Assembly: GCA_024234955.1 (NCBI GenBank)
Contig: JACKNK010000001.1
Location: 434,001 to 498,000, forward strand
Length of the DNA stretch: 64,000 nt
DNA from: Gammaproteobacteria bacterium
GTDB lineage: Bacteria > Pseudomonadota > Gammaproteobacteria > JACKNK01
Direction of reading: 5' to 3'
A program made the position numbers and the translations under genes. Shown in pieces: positions 35,872-45,211 of this stretch. The first letter of the stretch is position 1. Each line of letters begins with the position of its first letter. A model generated the notes under the pieces. That model was not told where the DNA came from. It saw nothing but the letters and a program-made list of their open reading frames with translations, and did not search any database.

Positions 35872-35991
35872 TTCCGGTCACGGCATCAAACCGCAAAACC
35901 ACGCTCTGACATCTACTATTGTGGGCTCTTCGCACGGGAACGCTCCGGCGATCCTGCGTACCAATTCGGCCAGCCTCAGAAACCCCAACCC

Positions 35992-37668
35992 ATGCACGAA
36001 GAACCCCATACCCCGAAGCCGAACTTCATCCGCCAGATCGTCTCCGACGACCTCGCCGCCGGTAAGCACGGAATCGTTCACACGCGCTTTCCACCGGAAC
36101 CGAACGGCTATCTCCATATCGGCCATGCCAAATCGATCGTGCTCAACTTCGGGCTTGCCGAAGACTTTGGCGGGCTTTGCAACCTGCGCTTCGACGACAC
36201 CAATCCGCACAAGGAAAATCAGGAGTTCGTCGCCGCCATCAAGGAAGACGTTCGCTGGCTGGGTTTCGGCTGGGACGACCGCCTGTATTTCGCTTCCGAT
36301 TACTTCAGCAATCTCTTCGACTATGCCCTGGAATTGATCGACAAGGGCCTCGCCTACGTCTGCGAGCTTAACGCCGAAGACATGCGCGAATACCGAGGCA
36401 CCCTGAAGGAACCCGGGCGTGATTCGCCATTCCGTGATCGCAGTCCTGCCGAGAACCGGGACCTGTTCCAACAGATGCGCGCCGGCGAGTTTCCGGATGG
36501 CAGCAAGGTATTGCGCGCCCGGATCGACATGGCGTCACCGAATATCAATCTGCGCGACCCGGTGCTCTATCGCATCCGCCACGGCGTGATTCATCATCAG
36601 ACCGGCGCTGAGTGGTGCCTGTACCCGATGTACGACTTCACGCACCCGATCTCGGACGCCATCGAAGGGGTCACCCACTCCCTTTGCACCCTCGAATTCG
36701 AGGATCACCGCCCGCTCTATGACTGGATCGTTTCGAACCTGTCGGTGCCCACCCAGCCCCGTCAGATCGAATTCTCCCGACTCAATCTTGAATACACCGT
36801 CACCAGCAAACGCAAGCTGACGGAGTTGGTCAGTGAAGGCCACGTCAATGGCTGGGACGACCCGCGCATGCCGACCCTGTCCGGTCTGCGACGTCGCGGC
36901 TACACCCCGGCCGCGATCCGCGATTTCTGCCAACGCATCGGCATCACGAAATCCGAAAACCGGATCGAAATGCAGCTCCTCGAAGACTGCATTCGCGACG
37001 ATCTCAATCGCCATGCACCACGTCGTCTGGCGGTGATCAACCCCATCAAGGTCGTACTCAGCAATTACGACGACAACGCCTGCGAATACCTGCCCGCACC
37101 GAACCACCCCCAGGACCCATCCCTCGGTGAGCGCCGTTTGCCTTTCTGCCGGGAACTCTGGATCGATCGCGCCGATTTTCAGGAAACCGCCAACAAGAAA
37201 TACAAGCGACTGGTCAGCGGAGGTCTCGTTCGCCTGCGCAACGGGTATGTCATCCGCTGTGACGAGGTCATCAAGGATGCCGGCGGGGAAATCCAGGAAC
37301 TCCATTGCCACTGGTATCCCGACACGCTGGAAAACAACCCGGATGGTGAAAAAGTGCGTGGCGTAATTCACTGGGTATCTGCGCGTCATGGCGAACCGGC
37401 CGAAATCCGCCTTTACGATCGTCTCTTCAATATCGCGAACCCGGGCAAGAAGAGCGGTGACTATCGCAGCGACATCAACCCGGATTCGCTCCTTACCTGC
37501 GTGAATGCCGTGGTTGAACCCTGTCTTGCCGCTGCGACGCCGGAACAACGCTTCCAGTTCGAGCGTGAAGGTTATTTCTGCCGGGATTCAAGCTCAGAAA
37601 AGCTCGTATTCAATCGCACCGTCACACTGCGCGACACCTGGGCCAGGAACACCTCGGAGGAGACCTGA
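35992..37668 (+). CDS. glnS: Glutaminyl-tRNA synthetase
   Basis: 558-residue class I synthetase. HIGH motif PPEPNGYLHIGHAKS; the KMSKS-type loop is YTVTSKRKL, with Thr where E. coli has Met. The anticodon-binding beta-barrels at the C-terminus contain RELWIDRADF. Presence of glnS next to gltX means direct Gln-tRNA charging, as in gammaproteobacteria. It starts 120 bases after gltX with no terminator between, so cotranscription is possible. Confidence 0.97.
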   Translation: MHEEPHTPKPNFIRQIVSDDLAAGKHGIVHTRFPPEPNGYLHIGHAKSIVLNFGLAEDFGGLCNLRFDDTNPHKENQEFVAAIKEDVRWLGFGWDDRLYFASDYFSNLFDYALELIDKGLAYVCELNAEDMREYRGTLKEPGRDSPFRDRSPAENRDLFQQMRAGEFPDGSKVLRARIDMASPNINLRDPVLYRIRHGVIHHQTGAEWCLYPMYDFTHPISDAIEGVTHSLCTLEFEDHRPLYDWIVSNLSVPTQPRQIEFSRLNLEYTVTSKRKLTELVSEGHVNGWDDPRMPTLSGLRRRGYTPAAIRDFCQRIGITKSENRIEMQLLEDCIRDDLNRHAPRRLAVINPIKVVLSNYDDNACEYLPAPNHPQDPSLGERRLPFCRELWIDRADFQETANKKYKRLVSGGLVRLRNGYVIRCDEVIKDAGGEIQELHCHWYPDTLENNPDGEKVRGVIHWVSARHGEPAEIRLYDRLFNIANPGKKSGDYRSDINPDSLLTCVNAVVEPCLAAATPEQRFQFEREGYFCRDSSSEKLVFNRTVTLRDTWARNTSEET

Positions 37669-37754
37669 AAGCATTCCCCAAACAGGCCGCCTGCTGCGCT
37701 TCTGTTCCGCACAATCCTTGGGTTTCCAAGGTCCAAAAAAGCACCTTGATCCGC

Positions 37755-37783
37755 TTGACACCCAACAGTCACAACACTAACAT
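37755..37783 (+). promoter_or_regulatory. Sigma-70 promoter of the tRNA-Ala/tRNA-Glu unit
   Basis: Perfect -35 TTGACA (37755-37760), a 17-base spacer, and -10 TAACAT (37778-37783). A GC-rich stretch (CGCGCTCGC) follows where transcription should begin, about 8 bases before the mature tRNA. Such a discriminator is typical of stringently controlled stable-RNA promoters, the class DksA acts on. Confidence 0.7.
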
Positions 37784-37797
37784 TCGCGCTCGCTTTC

Positions 37798-37873
<76 letters not shown>

Positions 37874-37885
37874 AGTTCAAAAATC

Positions 37886-37911
37886 GGCCGGTCTCGCACC
37901 GGCCTTTTTTT
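37886..37911 (+). terminator. Intrinsic terminator between the two tRNA genes
   Basis: Stem GGCCGGT / ACCGGCC with the loop CTCGC, immediately followed by seven T. It lies 12 bases after tRNA-Ala and ends 7 bases before tRNA-Glu, leaving no room for a separate promoter in between. Confidence 0.88.
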
Positions 37912-37918
37912 CAACACT

Positions 37919-37994
37919 GTCCCCATCGTCTAGAGGCCTAGGACATCGCCCTTTCACGGCGACGACAGGGGTTCGACTCCCCTTGGGGACGCCA
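37919..37994 (+). tRNA. tRNA-Glu (anticodon TTC)
   Basis: 76 bases with encoded CCA. Acceptor stem GTCCCCA / TGGGGAC, anticodon stem TCGCC/GGCGA with loop CTTTCAC (anticodon TTC), T arm AGGGG-TTCGACT-CCCCT. It is the substrate of the nearby gltX product. Confidence 0.97.
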
Positions 37995-38002
37995 AATGAG
38001 AA

Positions 38003-38037
38003 ATGCCGGATCAAGAAATTGACCCGGCATTTTTTTT
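38003..38037 (+). terminator. Terminator after tRNA-Glu
   Basis: Stem ATGCCGGATCAA / TTGACCCGGCAT (one mismatch) with the loop GAAA, followed by an unbroken T run. It starts 9 bases after the tRNA. Confidence 0.93.
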
Positions 38038-38110
38038 GGCGCGTTCATGCTGTCTCTTCGCTCATGCTTCGATATCCACCAATCTCATTTATTGGTCACA
38101 GTGCAACCAC

Positions 38111-38146
38111 AAAAAAAGCCCTAGAAGCATGGAACTTCCGGGCTTT
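38111..38146 (-). terminator. Terminator of clpA
   Basis: On the minus strand: AAAGCCCGGAAG, a short loop, then CTTCTAGGGCTTT with one bulged base, followed by a T run of seven in all. It lies about 24 bases after the clpA stop. Confidence 0.88.
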
Positions 38147-38169
38147 GTCTCGCCGACCAAACTGATTCT

Positions 38170-40449
38170 TTAATCCACCGCTTCCGCCTGTCTTGCCTTC
38201 AATGGCTTCAGGTCAAAACTAAGCGTGTCATTGTCGACATCGATTCGAACGTGGCCACCGTTCATCAATTTGCCGAACAGCAGCTCATCGGCCAGTGGCT
38301 TCTTGATCTGATCCTGAATCACCCGAGCCATCGGGCGGGCACCCATCTTGCTGTCATAGCCACGTTCCCCCAGCCAATCCCGGGCCGCCGGGGTGATCTC
38401 GATCGTGACCTTGCGATCGGCCAGCTGCGCTTCGAGCTCAAACACAAATTTCTCGACCACGTTCCCGATGGTGTCGCGGCCCAGGGCCTTGAACTGAACC
38501 ACTGTGTCTAGGCGATTCCGAAATTCCGGCGTGAACAGTTTCTTGATCGCCTCCATGCCGTCGCTGCTGTGATCCTGCTGGGTGAAACCGATCGACGCAC
38601 GGCCCATTTCTTCGGCACCGGCGTTGGTGGTCATGATCAGAATGACATTGCGGAAATCGGCCTTACGTCCGTTATTGTCGGTCAAGGTTCCGTGGTCCAT
38701 GACCTGGAGCAGCAGATTGAAGACATCCGGATGCGCCTTTTCGATCTCATCCAGCAACAACACCGCGTGCGGGTGCTTGGTGATGGCCTCAGTAAGCAAG
38801 CCGCCCTGGTCGAATCCGACATATCCGGGCGGCGCGCCAACCAGCCGTGAAACCGTATGCCGTTCCATGTATTCGGACATATCGAAACGCACCAGTTCGA
38901 TGCCGAGAATACGGGCAAGCTGGCGGGTGACCTCGGTCTTGCCGACACCGGTGGGTCCGGCAAACAGGAAACTGCCAACCGGCTTTTCCGGATGTCCCAA
39001 ACCGGAACGCGCCAGTTTGATGGCCGTGGAGAGGGCCCCAATGGCCTCCTGCTGACCAAACACGACCATATTGAGATCGCGCTCCAACGTTTTCAGGGCC
39101 TCGGTATCACTGGCCGAAACGCTCTTCGTCGGTATCCGCGCAATCTTGGCAACAATGCGCTCGATATCGGCAACGCTGATGGTTTTCTTGCGCTTGGACG
39201 GGGGCTGCAGACGAACATTCGCACCGGCCTCGTCGATCACGTCGATGGCTTTGTCGGGCAGATGCCGATCATTGATGTAACGCCCGGCCAATTCCGCTGC
39301 CGCACGTAGCGCGGTCGCCGAATAGCGGACTTCGTGATGCTCTTCGAAACGGGTTTTGAGGCCTTTCAGAATCTGGAAAGTCTCATCGATGCTCGGCTCA
39401 AGAACGTCGATCTTCTGAAAGCGGCGCGCGAGAGCGTGGTCTTTCTCGAATATCCCCCGGTATTCCTGATAGGTCGTCGAACCGATGCAGCGCAGTTCAC
39501 CGGAAGCCAGCATCGGCTTGATCAGGTTTGAGGCGTCCATGACACCGCCCGAAGCCGACCCGGCGCCGATGATGGTGTGAATTTCATCGATGAACAGCAC
39601 CGCATGCGGTGCCGCCTTGAGCTCGCGCAGCACCGCCTTGAGGCGCTTTTCAAAGTCGCCGCGATACTTGGTACCGGCGACCAGACTGCCCAGATCGAGC
39701 GAGTAAACGGTGGCATCGAGGAGTACGTCGGGGACGTCTTCCTCGACGATCAACCGGGCAAGACCTTCGGCAATCGCGGTCTTGCCAACGCCAGCCTCCC
39801 CCACCAGCAGGGGATTGTTCTTGCGGCGACGGCAGAGAATCTGGACCGTACGTTCGATTTCATCTCGCCGCCCGATCAACGGATCGATTCGACCTTCACG
39901 GGCAGCTTCGTTCAGATCCGTGGCATAGCTGGCCAGCGCCGATTGCTTGGCGCCCTCTTCGCCTTCCTCCGCCACATTCGCGCCGGGTGCGCGGGCCGGG
40001 GTTTCGTTATCGTCCGCCACCTTGGAAATGCCGTGCGAGATGTAATTGACCACGTCGAGCCGGGTCACATCCTGATTGTTGAGGAAATAAACCGCCTCGG
40101 AATCCTGTTCGTTGAAGATCGCGACCAGCACATTGGCGCCCGTGACTTCCTTGTTACCGGACGATTGAACATGAAACACCGCGCGTTGCAGCACCCGTTG
40201 AAAACCCAGCGTGGGCTGGACTTCACGCTGATCCTCGCCTGCGAGCGTCGGTGCGGAAACACCAAGGAAATCGACCAGCTCACGGCGCAAGATATCGATA
40301 TTGGCACCGACCGCACGCAACACACCCTCCGCAGAAGGGTTGTCGAGCAGCGCGAGCAGCAGGTGCTCCACGGTAATGAACTCGTGGCGCTGATCGCGGG
40401 CTTCGCGGAAGGCCTCGTTCAATGTAACTTCGAGATCCTTACTCAGCAT
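38170..40449 (-). CDS. clpA: ATP-dependent Clp protease ATP-binding subunit ClpA
   Basis: 759-residue AAA+ unfoldase with two ATPase rings. The N-domain starts MLSKDLEVTLNEAFREARD, where ClpS docks. Walker A motifs are GEAGVGKTA in D1 and GPTGVGKTE in D2; Walker B motifs are VLFIDEIH and LLLDEIE. A ClpP-docking loop is expected in D2. The ATG at 40449 has GGAG upstream; in-frame codons further up overlap clpS and are not homologous. It feeds unfolded substrates to ClpP, encoded elsewhere. Follows clpS by 22 bases. Confidence 0.97.
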   Translation of the reverse strand: MLSKDLEVTLNEAFREARDQRHEFITVEHLLLALLDNPSAEGVLRAVGANIDILRRELVDFLGVSAPTLAGEDQREVQPTLGFQRVLQRAVFHVQSSGNKEVTGANVLVAIFNEQDSEAVYFLNNQDVTRLDVVNYISHGISKVADDNETPARAPGANVAEEGEEGAKQSALASYATDLNEAAREGRIDPLIGRRDEIERTVQILCRRRKNNPLLVGEAGVGKTAIAEGLARLIVEEDVPDVLLDATVYSLDLGSLVAGTKYRGDFEKRLKAVLRELKAAPHAVLFIDEIHTIIGAGSASGGVMDASNLIKPMLASGELRCIGSTTYQEYRGIFEKDHALARRFQKIDVLEPSIDETFQILKGLKTRFEEHHEVRYSATALRAAAELAGRYINDRHLPDKAIDVIDEAGANVRLQPPSKRKKTISVADIERIVAKIARIPTKSVSASDTEALKTLERDLNMVVFGQQEAIGALSTAIKLARSGLGHPEKPVGSFLFAGPTGVGKTEVTRQLARILGIELVRFDMSEYMERHTVSRLVGAPPGYVGFDQGGLLTEAITKHPHAVLLLDEIEKAHPDVFNLLLQVMDHGTLTDNNGRKADFRNVILIMTTNAGAEEMGRASIGFTQQDHSSDGMEAIKKLFTPEFRNRLDTVVQFKALGRDTIGNVVEKFVFELEAQLADRKVTIEITPAARDWLGERGYDSKMGARPMARVIQDQIKKPLADELLFGKLMNGGHVRIDVDNDTLSFDLKPLKARQAEAVD

Positions 40450-40471
40450 TCTTATGTTCTCCGCCCAGTAA

Positions 40472-40795
40472 TTAGGCCAGTTCCATGTCGCACAACAGCG
40501 GATGCTGGTGCTTTCTAGCGTATTCGTTGACCTGCATGACTTTCGTTTCTGCAATCTCCCGGGTGTAGACGCCACAGACGCCTTTGCCCCGGGTGTGAAC
40601 ATGCAACATGATCTGCGTCGCCTTACTGCGATCCAGGCCGAAAAAGTGCTCAAGCACCTCCACCACAAATTCCATCGGCGTGTAATCGTCGTTCAACAAC
40701 ACGACCTGATAGCGCGGCGGCTTCTTCAGCTTAGGCTTCGCGTCCTGCAACGCCAGTCCGTCGTCGTCGTCAAATTGGTCCGGTAAATTCGCCAT
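40472..40795 (-). CDS. clpS: ATP-dependent Clp protease adaptor ClpS
   Basis: 107 residues. The N-end-rule adaptor core is intact: YQVVLLNDDYTPMEFVVEVL, with the NDD pocket and the HVHTRGKGVCGVYTREIAETK segment. ClpS hands proteins with destabilising N-termini to ClpA. The ATG at 40795 (MANLPDQFDDDD) is the family start; upstream in-frame codons are part of the leader. Cotranscribed with clpA. Confidence 0.96.
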   Translation of the reverse strand: MANLPDQFDDDDGLALQDAKPKLKKPPRYQVVLLNDDYTPMEFVVEVLEHFFGLDRSKATQIMLHVHTRGKGVCGVYTREIAETKVMQVNEYARKHQHPLLCDMELA

Positions 40796-40820
40796 CGCGG
40801 AAACCCAGTTCACAAAGTGA

Positions 40821-40860
40821 CGCAAGGCGGCTGACCGGAACTCCGGCGCGCCGCCTTGCG
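40821..40860 (-). other. Strong leader hairpin upstream of clpS
   Basis: Perfect 11-bp stem CGCAAGGCGGC / GCCGCCTTGCG with an inner CCGG/CCGG pair in the 18-base loop. On the minus strand it ends 25 bases before clpS and is not followed by a U-run. A TATACT hexamer (40865-40870) lies just upstream, so a transcript starting there would begin in the hairpin. It could instead be a weak terminator for icd, which is transcribed toward it. Confidence 0.5.
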
Positions 40861-41022
40861 AATGAGTATAGGCAGAGTTTACGGGGCCGCTTCACGACCC
40901 CAAACCCGCTACCAGACAGGAAAAAGTGCCGCAGGACGATCCCGGTCTGAGTCCGTTGACGCGGCCTCAAGCCGGAAACGCAATCCCTGAACCTGCGCGG
41001 ACACCCCCCTTACATCCGTCTC

Positions 41023-42279
41023 TTACATATTGGCGATGATCGCGTCACCAAATTCGGAGCATTTGAGCAGGGTCGCGCCTTCCATCAGGCGCTCCAGATC
41101 GTAGGTCACGGTCTTGGCGCTGATCGCGCCGCCCAGTCCCTTGACCACCAGATCGGCCGCTTCGTTCCAGCCCATGTGGCGCAGCATCATCTCGGCGGAG
41201 AGGATGATCGAGCCCGGATTGACCTGGTCCTTGCCGGCGTACTTCGGTGCGGTGCCGTGGGTGGCCTCGAACATCGCGACGGTGTCGGACAGGTTCGCGC
41301 CCGGGGCGATGCCGATACCGCCGACCTGCGCGGCCAGGGCGTCGGAGATGTAGTCGCCGTTCAGGTTAAGGGTCGCGATCACGTCATACTCGGCCGGGCG
41401 CAGCAGAATCTGCTGCAGCATCGCATCGGCGATCACGTCCTTGATGATGATCTCCTTGCCGGTATTCGGATTCTTCAGCGAGCACCACGGCCCACCATCG
41501 ATCTCGACCGCGCCGAAATCGGACTTCGCCACCTCGTAGCCCCAGTTTTTGAAGGCGCCTTCGGTGAACTTCATGATGTTGCCCTTATGCACGAGGGTGA
41601 CCGAGGCGCGGTCCTGATCGATCGCGTACTGGATCGCACGCTTGACCAGACGCTTGGTGCCCTCGCTGGAAACCGGCTTGATGCCGATACCGGAGGTCTC
41701 CGGGAAACGGATCTTGGTGACGCCCATTTCCTTCTGCAGGAAGTCGATGACCTTCTTCACCTCGGCGGTGCCGGCGGCCCATTCGACGCCGGCGTAAATG
41801 TCTTCGGAGTTCTCTCGGAAGATGACCATGTCGGTCTTCTCCGGCTCCTTCACCGGACTCGGGGTGCCGTCGTAGTAACGCACCGGGCGCAGGCAGACGT
41901 ACAGATCCAGGATCTGGCGCAGCGCCACGTTCAAGGAGCGGATACCGCCGGAAACCGGCGTGGTCAGCGGGCCCTTGATCGACACCGCAAATTCCTTGAC
42001 CGCCTCCAGGGTCTCGTCCGGCAGCCAGACGTCGCCCCCGTAGAGGTTGTTGGCCTTCTCACCGGCGTAGATCTCCATCCAGGAAATGGCCTTCTTGCCG
42101 CCATAAGCCTTCTTTACCGAGGCATCGATGACCTTCTTCATCACCGGGGTGATGTCCACGCCGATACCATCGCCCTCGATGAACGGGATGATCGGGTTGT
42201 TCGGGACATTCAGGGAGAAGTCGTCGTTGACGGTGATTTTCGCGCCGTCGGCGGGGACGGAGATCTTGTCGTAGGCCAT
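41023..42279 (-). CDS. icd: Isocitrate dehydrogenase (NADP+)
   Basis: 418-residue TCA-cycle enzyme, oxidising isocitrate to 2-oxoglutarate. The substrate loop GGIRSLNVALRQ contains the serine that is phosphorylated by AceK in E. coli. The metal and substrate segment NLNGDYISDALAAQVGG is present. The cofactor region ATHGTAPKYAGKD has the Lys-Tyr pair typical of NADP-dependent enzymes. Full length (E. coli 416). Codon choice is strongly biased to C/G endings, fitting high expression. Divergent from mnmA. Confidence 0.97.
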   Translation of the reverse strand: MAYDKISVPADGAKITVNDDFSLNVPNNPIIPFIEGDGIGVDITPVMKKVIDASVKKAYGGKKAISWMEIYAGEKANNLYGGDVWLPDETLEAVKEFAVSIKGPLTTPVSGGIRSLNVALRQILDLYVCLRPVRYYDGTPSPVKEPEKTDMVIFRENSEDIYAGVEWAAGTAEVKKVIDFLQKEMGVTKIRFPETSGIGIKPVSSEGTKRLVKRAIQYAIDQDRASVTLVHKGNIMKFTEGAFKNWGYEVAKSDFGAVEIDGGPWCSLKNPNTGKEIIIKDVIADAMLQQILLRPAEYDVIATLNLNGDYISDALAAQVGGIGIAPGANLSDTVAMFEATHGTAPKYAGKDQVNPGSIILSAEMMLRHMGWNEAADLVVKGLGGAISAKTVTYDLERLMEGATLLKCSEFGDAIIANM

Positions 42280-42365
42280 GGATGGGCTCCGTGATTCACT
42301 GATGGGAGTACAGGTGGGACAATGCGCCCGAGTCTATCACCTAGTTCTAATATCCCTTAGCCCAC

Positions 42366-43451
42366 ATGCGCAAAGTCATTGTCGGTCTGTCCGGCGGGGT
42401 CGATTCGTCGGTCGCCGCATTGCGTCTGCTTGAAGAAGGCCATCAGGTCGAAGCCCTGTTCATGAAGAACTGGGAAGAAGACGACAGCGCCGACTACTGC
42501 TCCGCTGCCGAAGACCTGGCCGACGCCCAGGCCGTTTGCGAACACCTCGACATACCCTTGCACACGGTCAATTTCGCCGCCGAATACTGGGATCGGGTCT
42601 TCGAATACTTTCTCGCCGAATACCGTGCAGGACGCACACCCAACCCGGACGTGATGTGCAACAAGGAGATCAAGTTCAAGGCGTTTCTCGATTACGCGCT
42701 GGACCTCGGTGCGGACGCCATCGCCACCGGCCACTACGCACGCGTCGAGGGGTCACCCGGGCAGCGGCGCATGCTCAAAGGCCGGGACGACAACAAGGAT
42801 CAGACCTACTTCCTCTACACCCTCGGCCAGGCGCAGCTCGGCCCCACGCTTTTTCCGATCGGCGACCTGCCGAAACCCGACGTCCGCGAGCTCGCCCGCA
42901 AGGCCGGTCTGATTACCCATGAAAAGAAGGACAGCACCGGCATCTGCTTCATCGGCGAACGAAAATTCCGTGACTTCCTGGCGCGCTTTCTGCCCGCCCA
43001 GCCGGGAGAAATCCGAACCCTGGACGGCGCGGTGATCGGGCAACATGCAGGGCTGATGTATTACACCCTGGGACAGCGTCAGGGCCTGGGTATTGGGGGA
43101 GTCAGGGGCTATCCGGACGCCCCCTGGTTCGTGCTCGGCAAGGATCTTCAAAACAACGTATTGATTGCTGGCCAGGGACACGACCACCCCGCGTTGTTTC
43201 ACCCTGGCCTGACTGCCGACCGGCTGCATTGGGTCGCGGGTGAGGCACCGCCCCTGCCCTTCCACTGCAAGGCCAAGTCCCGCTATCGGCAGAACGAAGA
43301 AGCCTGCACCATCGAGCGCATCGATGACGGCGTCGCCCGAGTTCGCTTTGCGCGTCCCCATTGGGCCATCACGCCGGGACAATCGGTGGTTTTCTACGAC
43401 GACGAGTTGTGCCTCGGCGGCGGAACCATCAGCGCCCCGATCGACTTTTGA
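42366..43451 (+). CDS. mnmA: tRNA-specific 2-thiouridylase MnmA
   Basis: 361 residues. ATP pyrophosphatase P-loop SGGVDSS (residues 9-15) and the two catalytic cysteines: C98 in DVMCNKEIKF and C194 in STGICFIGERKF. It thiolates U34 in tRNA-Lys, -Glu and -Gln, so it acts on the tRNA-Glu (TTC) encoded about 4.4 kb away. Convergent with the cytochrome b gene, which ends only 4 bases beyond its stop. Confidence 0.96.
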   Translation: MRKVIVGLSGGVDSSVAALRLLEEGHQVEALFMKNWEEDDSADYCSAAEDLADAQAVCEHLDIPLHTVNFAAEYWDRVFEYFLAEYRAGRTPNPDVMCNKEIKFKAFLDYALDLGADAIATGHYARVEGSPGQRRMLKGRDDNKDQTYFLYTLGQAQLGPTLFPIGDLPKPDVRELARKAGLITHEKKDSTGICFIGERKFRDFLARFLPAQPGEIRTLDGAVIGQHAGLMYYTLGQRQGLGIGGVRGYPDAPWFVLGKDLQNNVLIAGQGHDHPALFHPGLTADRLHWVAGEAPPLPFHCKAKSRYRQNEEACTIERIDDGVARVRFARPHWAITPGQSVVFYDDELCLGGGTISAPIDF

Positions 43452-43455
43452 GCGA

Positions 43456-44025
43456 TCAATCCGCCGCGCGTTTACGCCCGGTGATCATGGCGCGAACCAG
43501 GTTTTCCCCGTGCTGGAAACTGGCAAGCAGCACCCCGGCGACATGCACGAACACCAGAAAGATCGAGAAGTTCGCAAACAGCTCGTGCAACTCCTCGAAC
43601 CATTCCTCTGCATCGTGACCCAGGTCGTGCAGATTGGCGAACAGGCCGGTTCCCGACTGGACGCCTTCCAGCCCCATGCCGGTGAGCGCAGTCGCGATCA
43701 GGCTCAGCAGCAACGCGACGACCATCGCCCCTCCGGCGGGGTTATGGCCGAGATGGCGCTGCGCACGGGATCTGGCGATGTCCTGCAAATACGCAAGAAC
43801 CGTAGCCGGACCCCTCACGAAATCCGAGAACCGCGCATACCGCGTCCCCAGCAGACCCCAGATCAGGCGAACACCGATCAGGGCAAGAATGGCGTAGCCG
43901 AACACATCATGCAGTGCAGACTCATCCTCACCGGTCAGCCAGGCCGCCGCGAACGTCAGCGCCAGACTCCAATGAAACACCCGCACCAGCGGGTCCCAGA
44001 CACGCACCATCGTCATCCCCTGCAT
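43456..44025 (-). CDS. Cytochrome b561-type membrane protein
   Basis: 189 residues and four membrane helices. Histidines suited to bis-His haem b ligation are H18 (RVFHWSLA), H39 (SALHDVFGY), H147 (ELHELFANF) and H161 (VFVHVAGV), the pattern of the b561/Ni-Fe hydrogenase cytochrome b family. It probably carries electrons between the quinone pool and a periplasmic partner that is not encoded nearby. The ATG at 44025 has GAGG 8 bases upstream. The frame continues upstream without homology. Confidence 0.87.
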   Translation of the reverse strand: MQGMTMVRVWDPLVRVFHWSLALTFAAAWLTGEDESALHDVFGYAILALIGVRLIWGLLGTRYARFSDFVRGPATVLAYLQDIARSRAQRHLGHNPAGGAMVVALLLSLIATALTGMGLEGVQSGTGLFANLHDLGHDAEEWFEELHELFANFSIFLVFVHVAGVLLASFQHGENLVRAMITGRKRAAD

Positions 44026-44182
44026 CGCACACCTCGGCTCATGAATACTGCTGAGGATTGTGCCGACCGATTCTGAACCGAAAATGAAGACCGACCGCGT
44101 GCCAAGCCTCGATCCAACTCGGGTCGATATTGGTTCCGGGGTAAACTCCGGCCTCCTGATTCCTTTTCCCGTCCGATACCAT

Positions 44183-45211
44183 TTGAACCCGATCAATCAA
44201 CGCCGCTGGCAACAATTCCAGGCCAACCGCCGTGGCTGGTGGTCGCTCTGGCTGTTCATGATGCTGTTCGTCGCCAGTCTGGGCGCGGAATTGATCGCCA
44301 ACGACCGACCGATTCTGGTGAGCTATCAGGGCGATTGGTATTGGCCGGTGTTTACCGATTATTCGGAAACCCGTTTCGGTGGGGATCTGGAAATCGCGGC
44401 GGATTATCGCGACCCGTATCTCGCCGACCTGATCAGGCAGGGCGATGGATGGATGCTCTGGCCACCGATCCGCTATCACTACAAAACGATCAACTACGCG
44501 CTACCGACCCCCGCGCCTTCCGCCCCCACCGCCGACAACTGGCTCGGCACGGACGATCAAGGGCGCGATGTGGCCGCCCGGCTGATCTACGGGTTCCGCA
44601 TCTCGGTGCTGTTCGGCCTTGCCCTCACCCTGCTCAGCTCGGTCATCGGGGTCATGGCGGGCGCGGTACAGGGCTTTTTTGGCGGCATTACCGATCTATT
44701 GTTCCAGCGCTTCATCGAGATATGGAACGGCCTTCCGGTGCTGTATCTGCTAATCATCCTCGCCAGCGTGGTGGAGCCGACCTTTGCCTGGCTGCTCGGA
44801 CTCATGCTGTTGTTCTCGTGGACCGCCCTGGTCGGTGTGGTCCGTGCCGAATTCCTGCGCGCGCGCAACTTCGATTACGTGCGTGCGGCCCGTGCGCTAG
44901 GGGTTGGCGACCTGACCATCATGGTGCGGCATGTATTGCCGAACGCGATGGTGGCCACGTTCACGTTCATGCCGTTCATCCTCACCAGTTCCATCACCAC
45001 CCTCACCTCACTGGATTTCCTCGGTTTCGGTCTCCCGGTCGGCTCGCCCTCCCTCGGCGAACTGCTGGCTCAGGGCAAGAACAATCTCCAGGCGCCCTGG
45101 TTGGGAATAACCGCATTCGTGGTGCTCGGCGTGATGCTGTCCCTGCTCATCTTTGTCGGCGAAGCCGCCCGTGACGCCTTCGATCCGCGCAAGCAAGGCA
45201 TCAAGCCATGA
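44183..45211 (+). CDS. yejE: Peptide ABC transporter permease YejE
   Basis: About 342 residues from the TTG at 44183, giving NPINQRRWQQFQANRRGWWS, which matches the YejE N-terminus; in-frame starts at 44060 (GTG) and 44084 (ATG) would add an unlike segment. Six membrane helices, a long periplasmic loop after helix 1, and the inner-membrane permease EAA-type loop (FDYVRAARALGVGDLTIMVRH). YejE pairs with YejB in the YejABEF importer of peptides and microcin C. Neither yejB nor yejA is here. Its stop overlaps the next start by four bases. Confidence 0.88.
   Translation: MNPINQRRWQQFQANRRGWWSLWLFMMLFVASLGAELIANDRPILVSYQGDWYWPVFTDYSETRFGGDLEIAADYRDPYLADLIRQGDGWMLWPPIRYHYKTINYALPTPAPSAPTADNWLGTDDQGRDVAARLIYGFRISVLFGLALTLLSSVIGVMAGAVQGFFGGITDLLFQRFIEIWNGLPVLYLLIILASVVEPTFAWLLGLMLLFSWTALVGVVRAEFLRARNFDYVRAARALGVGDLTIMVRHVLPNAMVATFTFMPFILTSSITTLTSLDFLGFGLPVGSPSLGELLAQGKNNLQAPWLGITAFVVLGVMLSLLIFVGEAARDAFDPRKQGIKP

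Noticed and set aside
36535..37548. Minus-strand open frame of about 337 codons opposite glnS
   Set aside because: Antisense to an unambiguous synthetase gene with full motifs.
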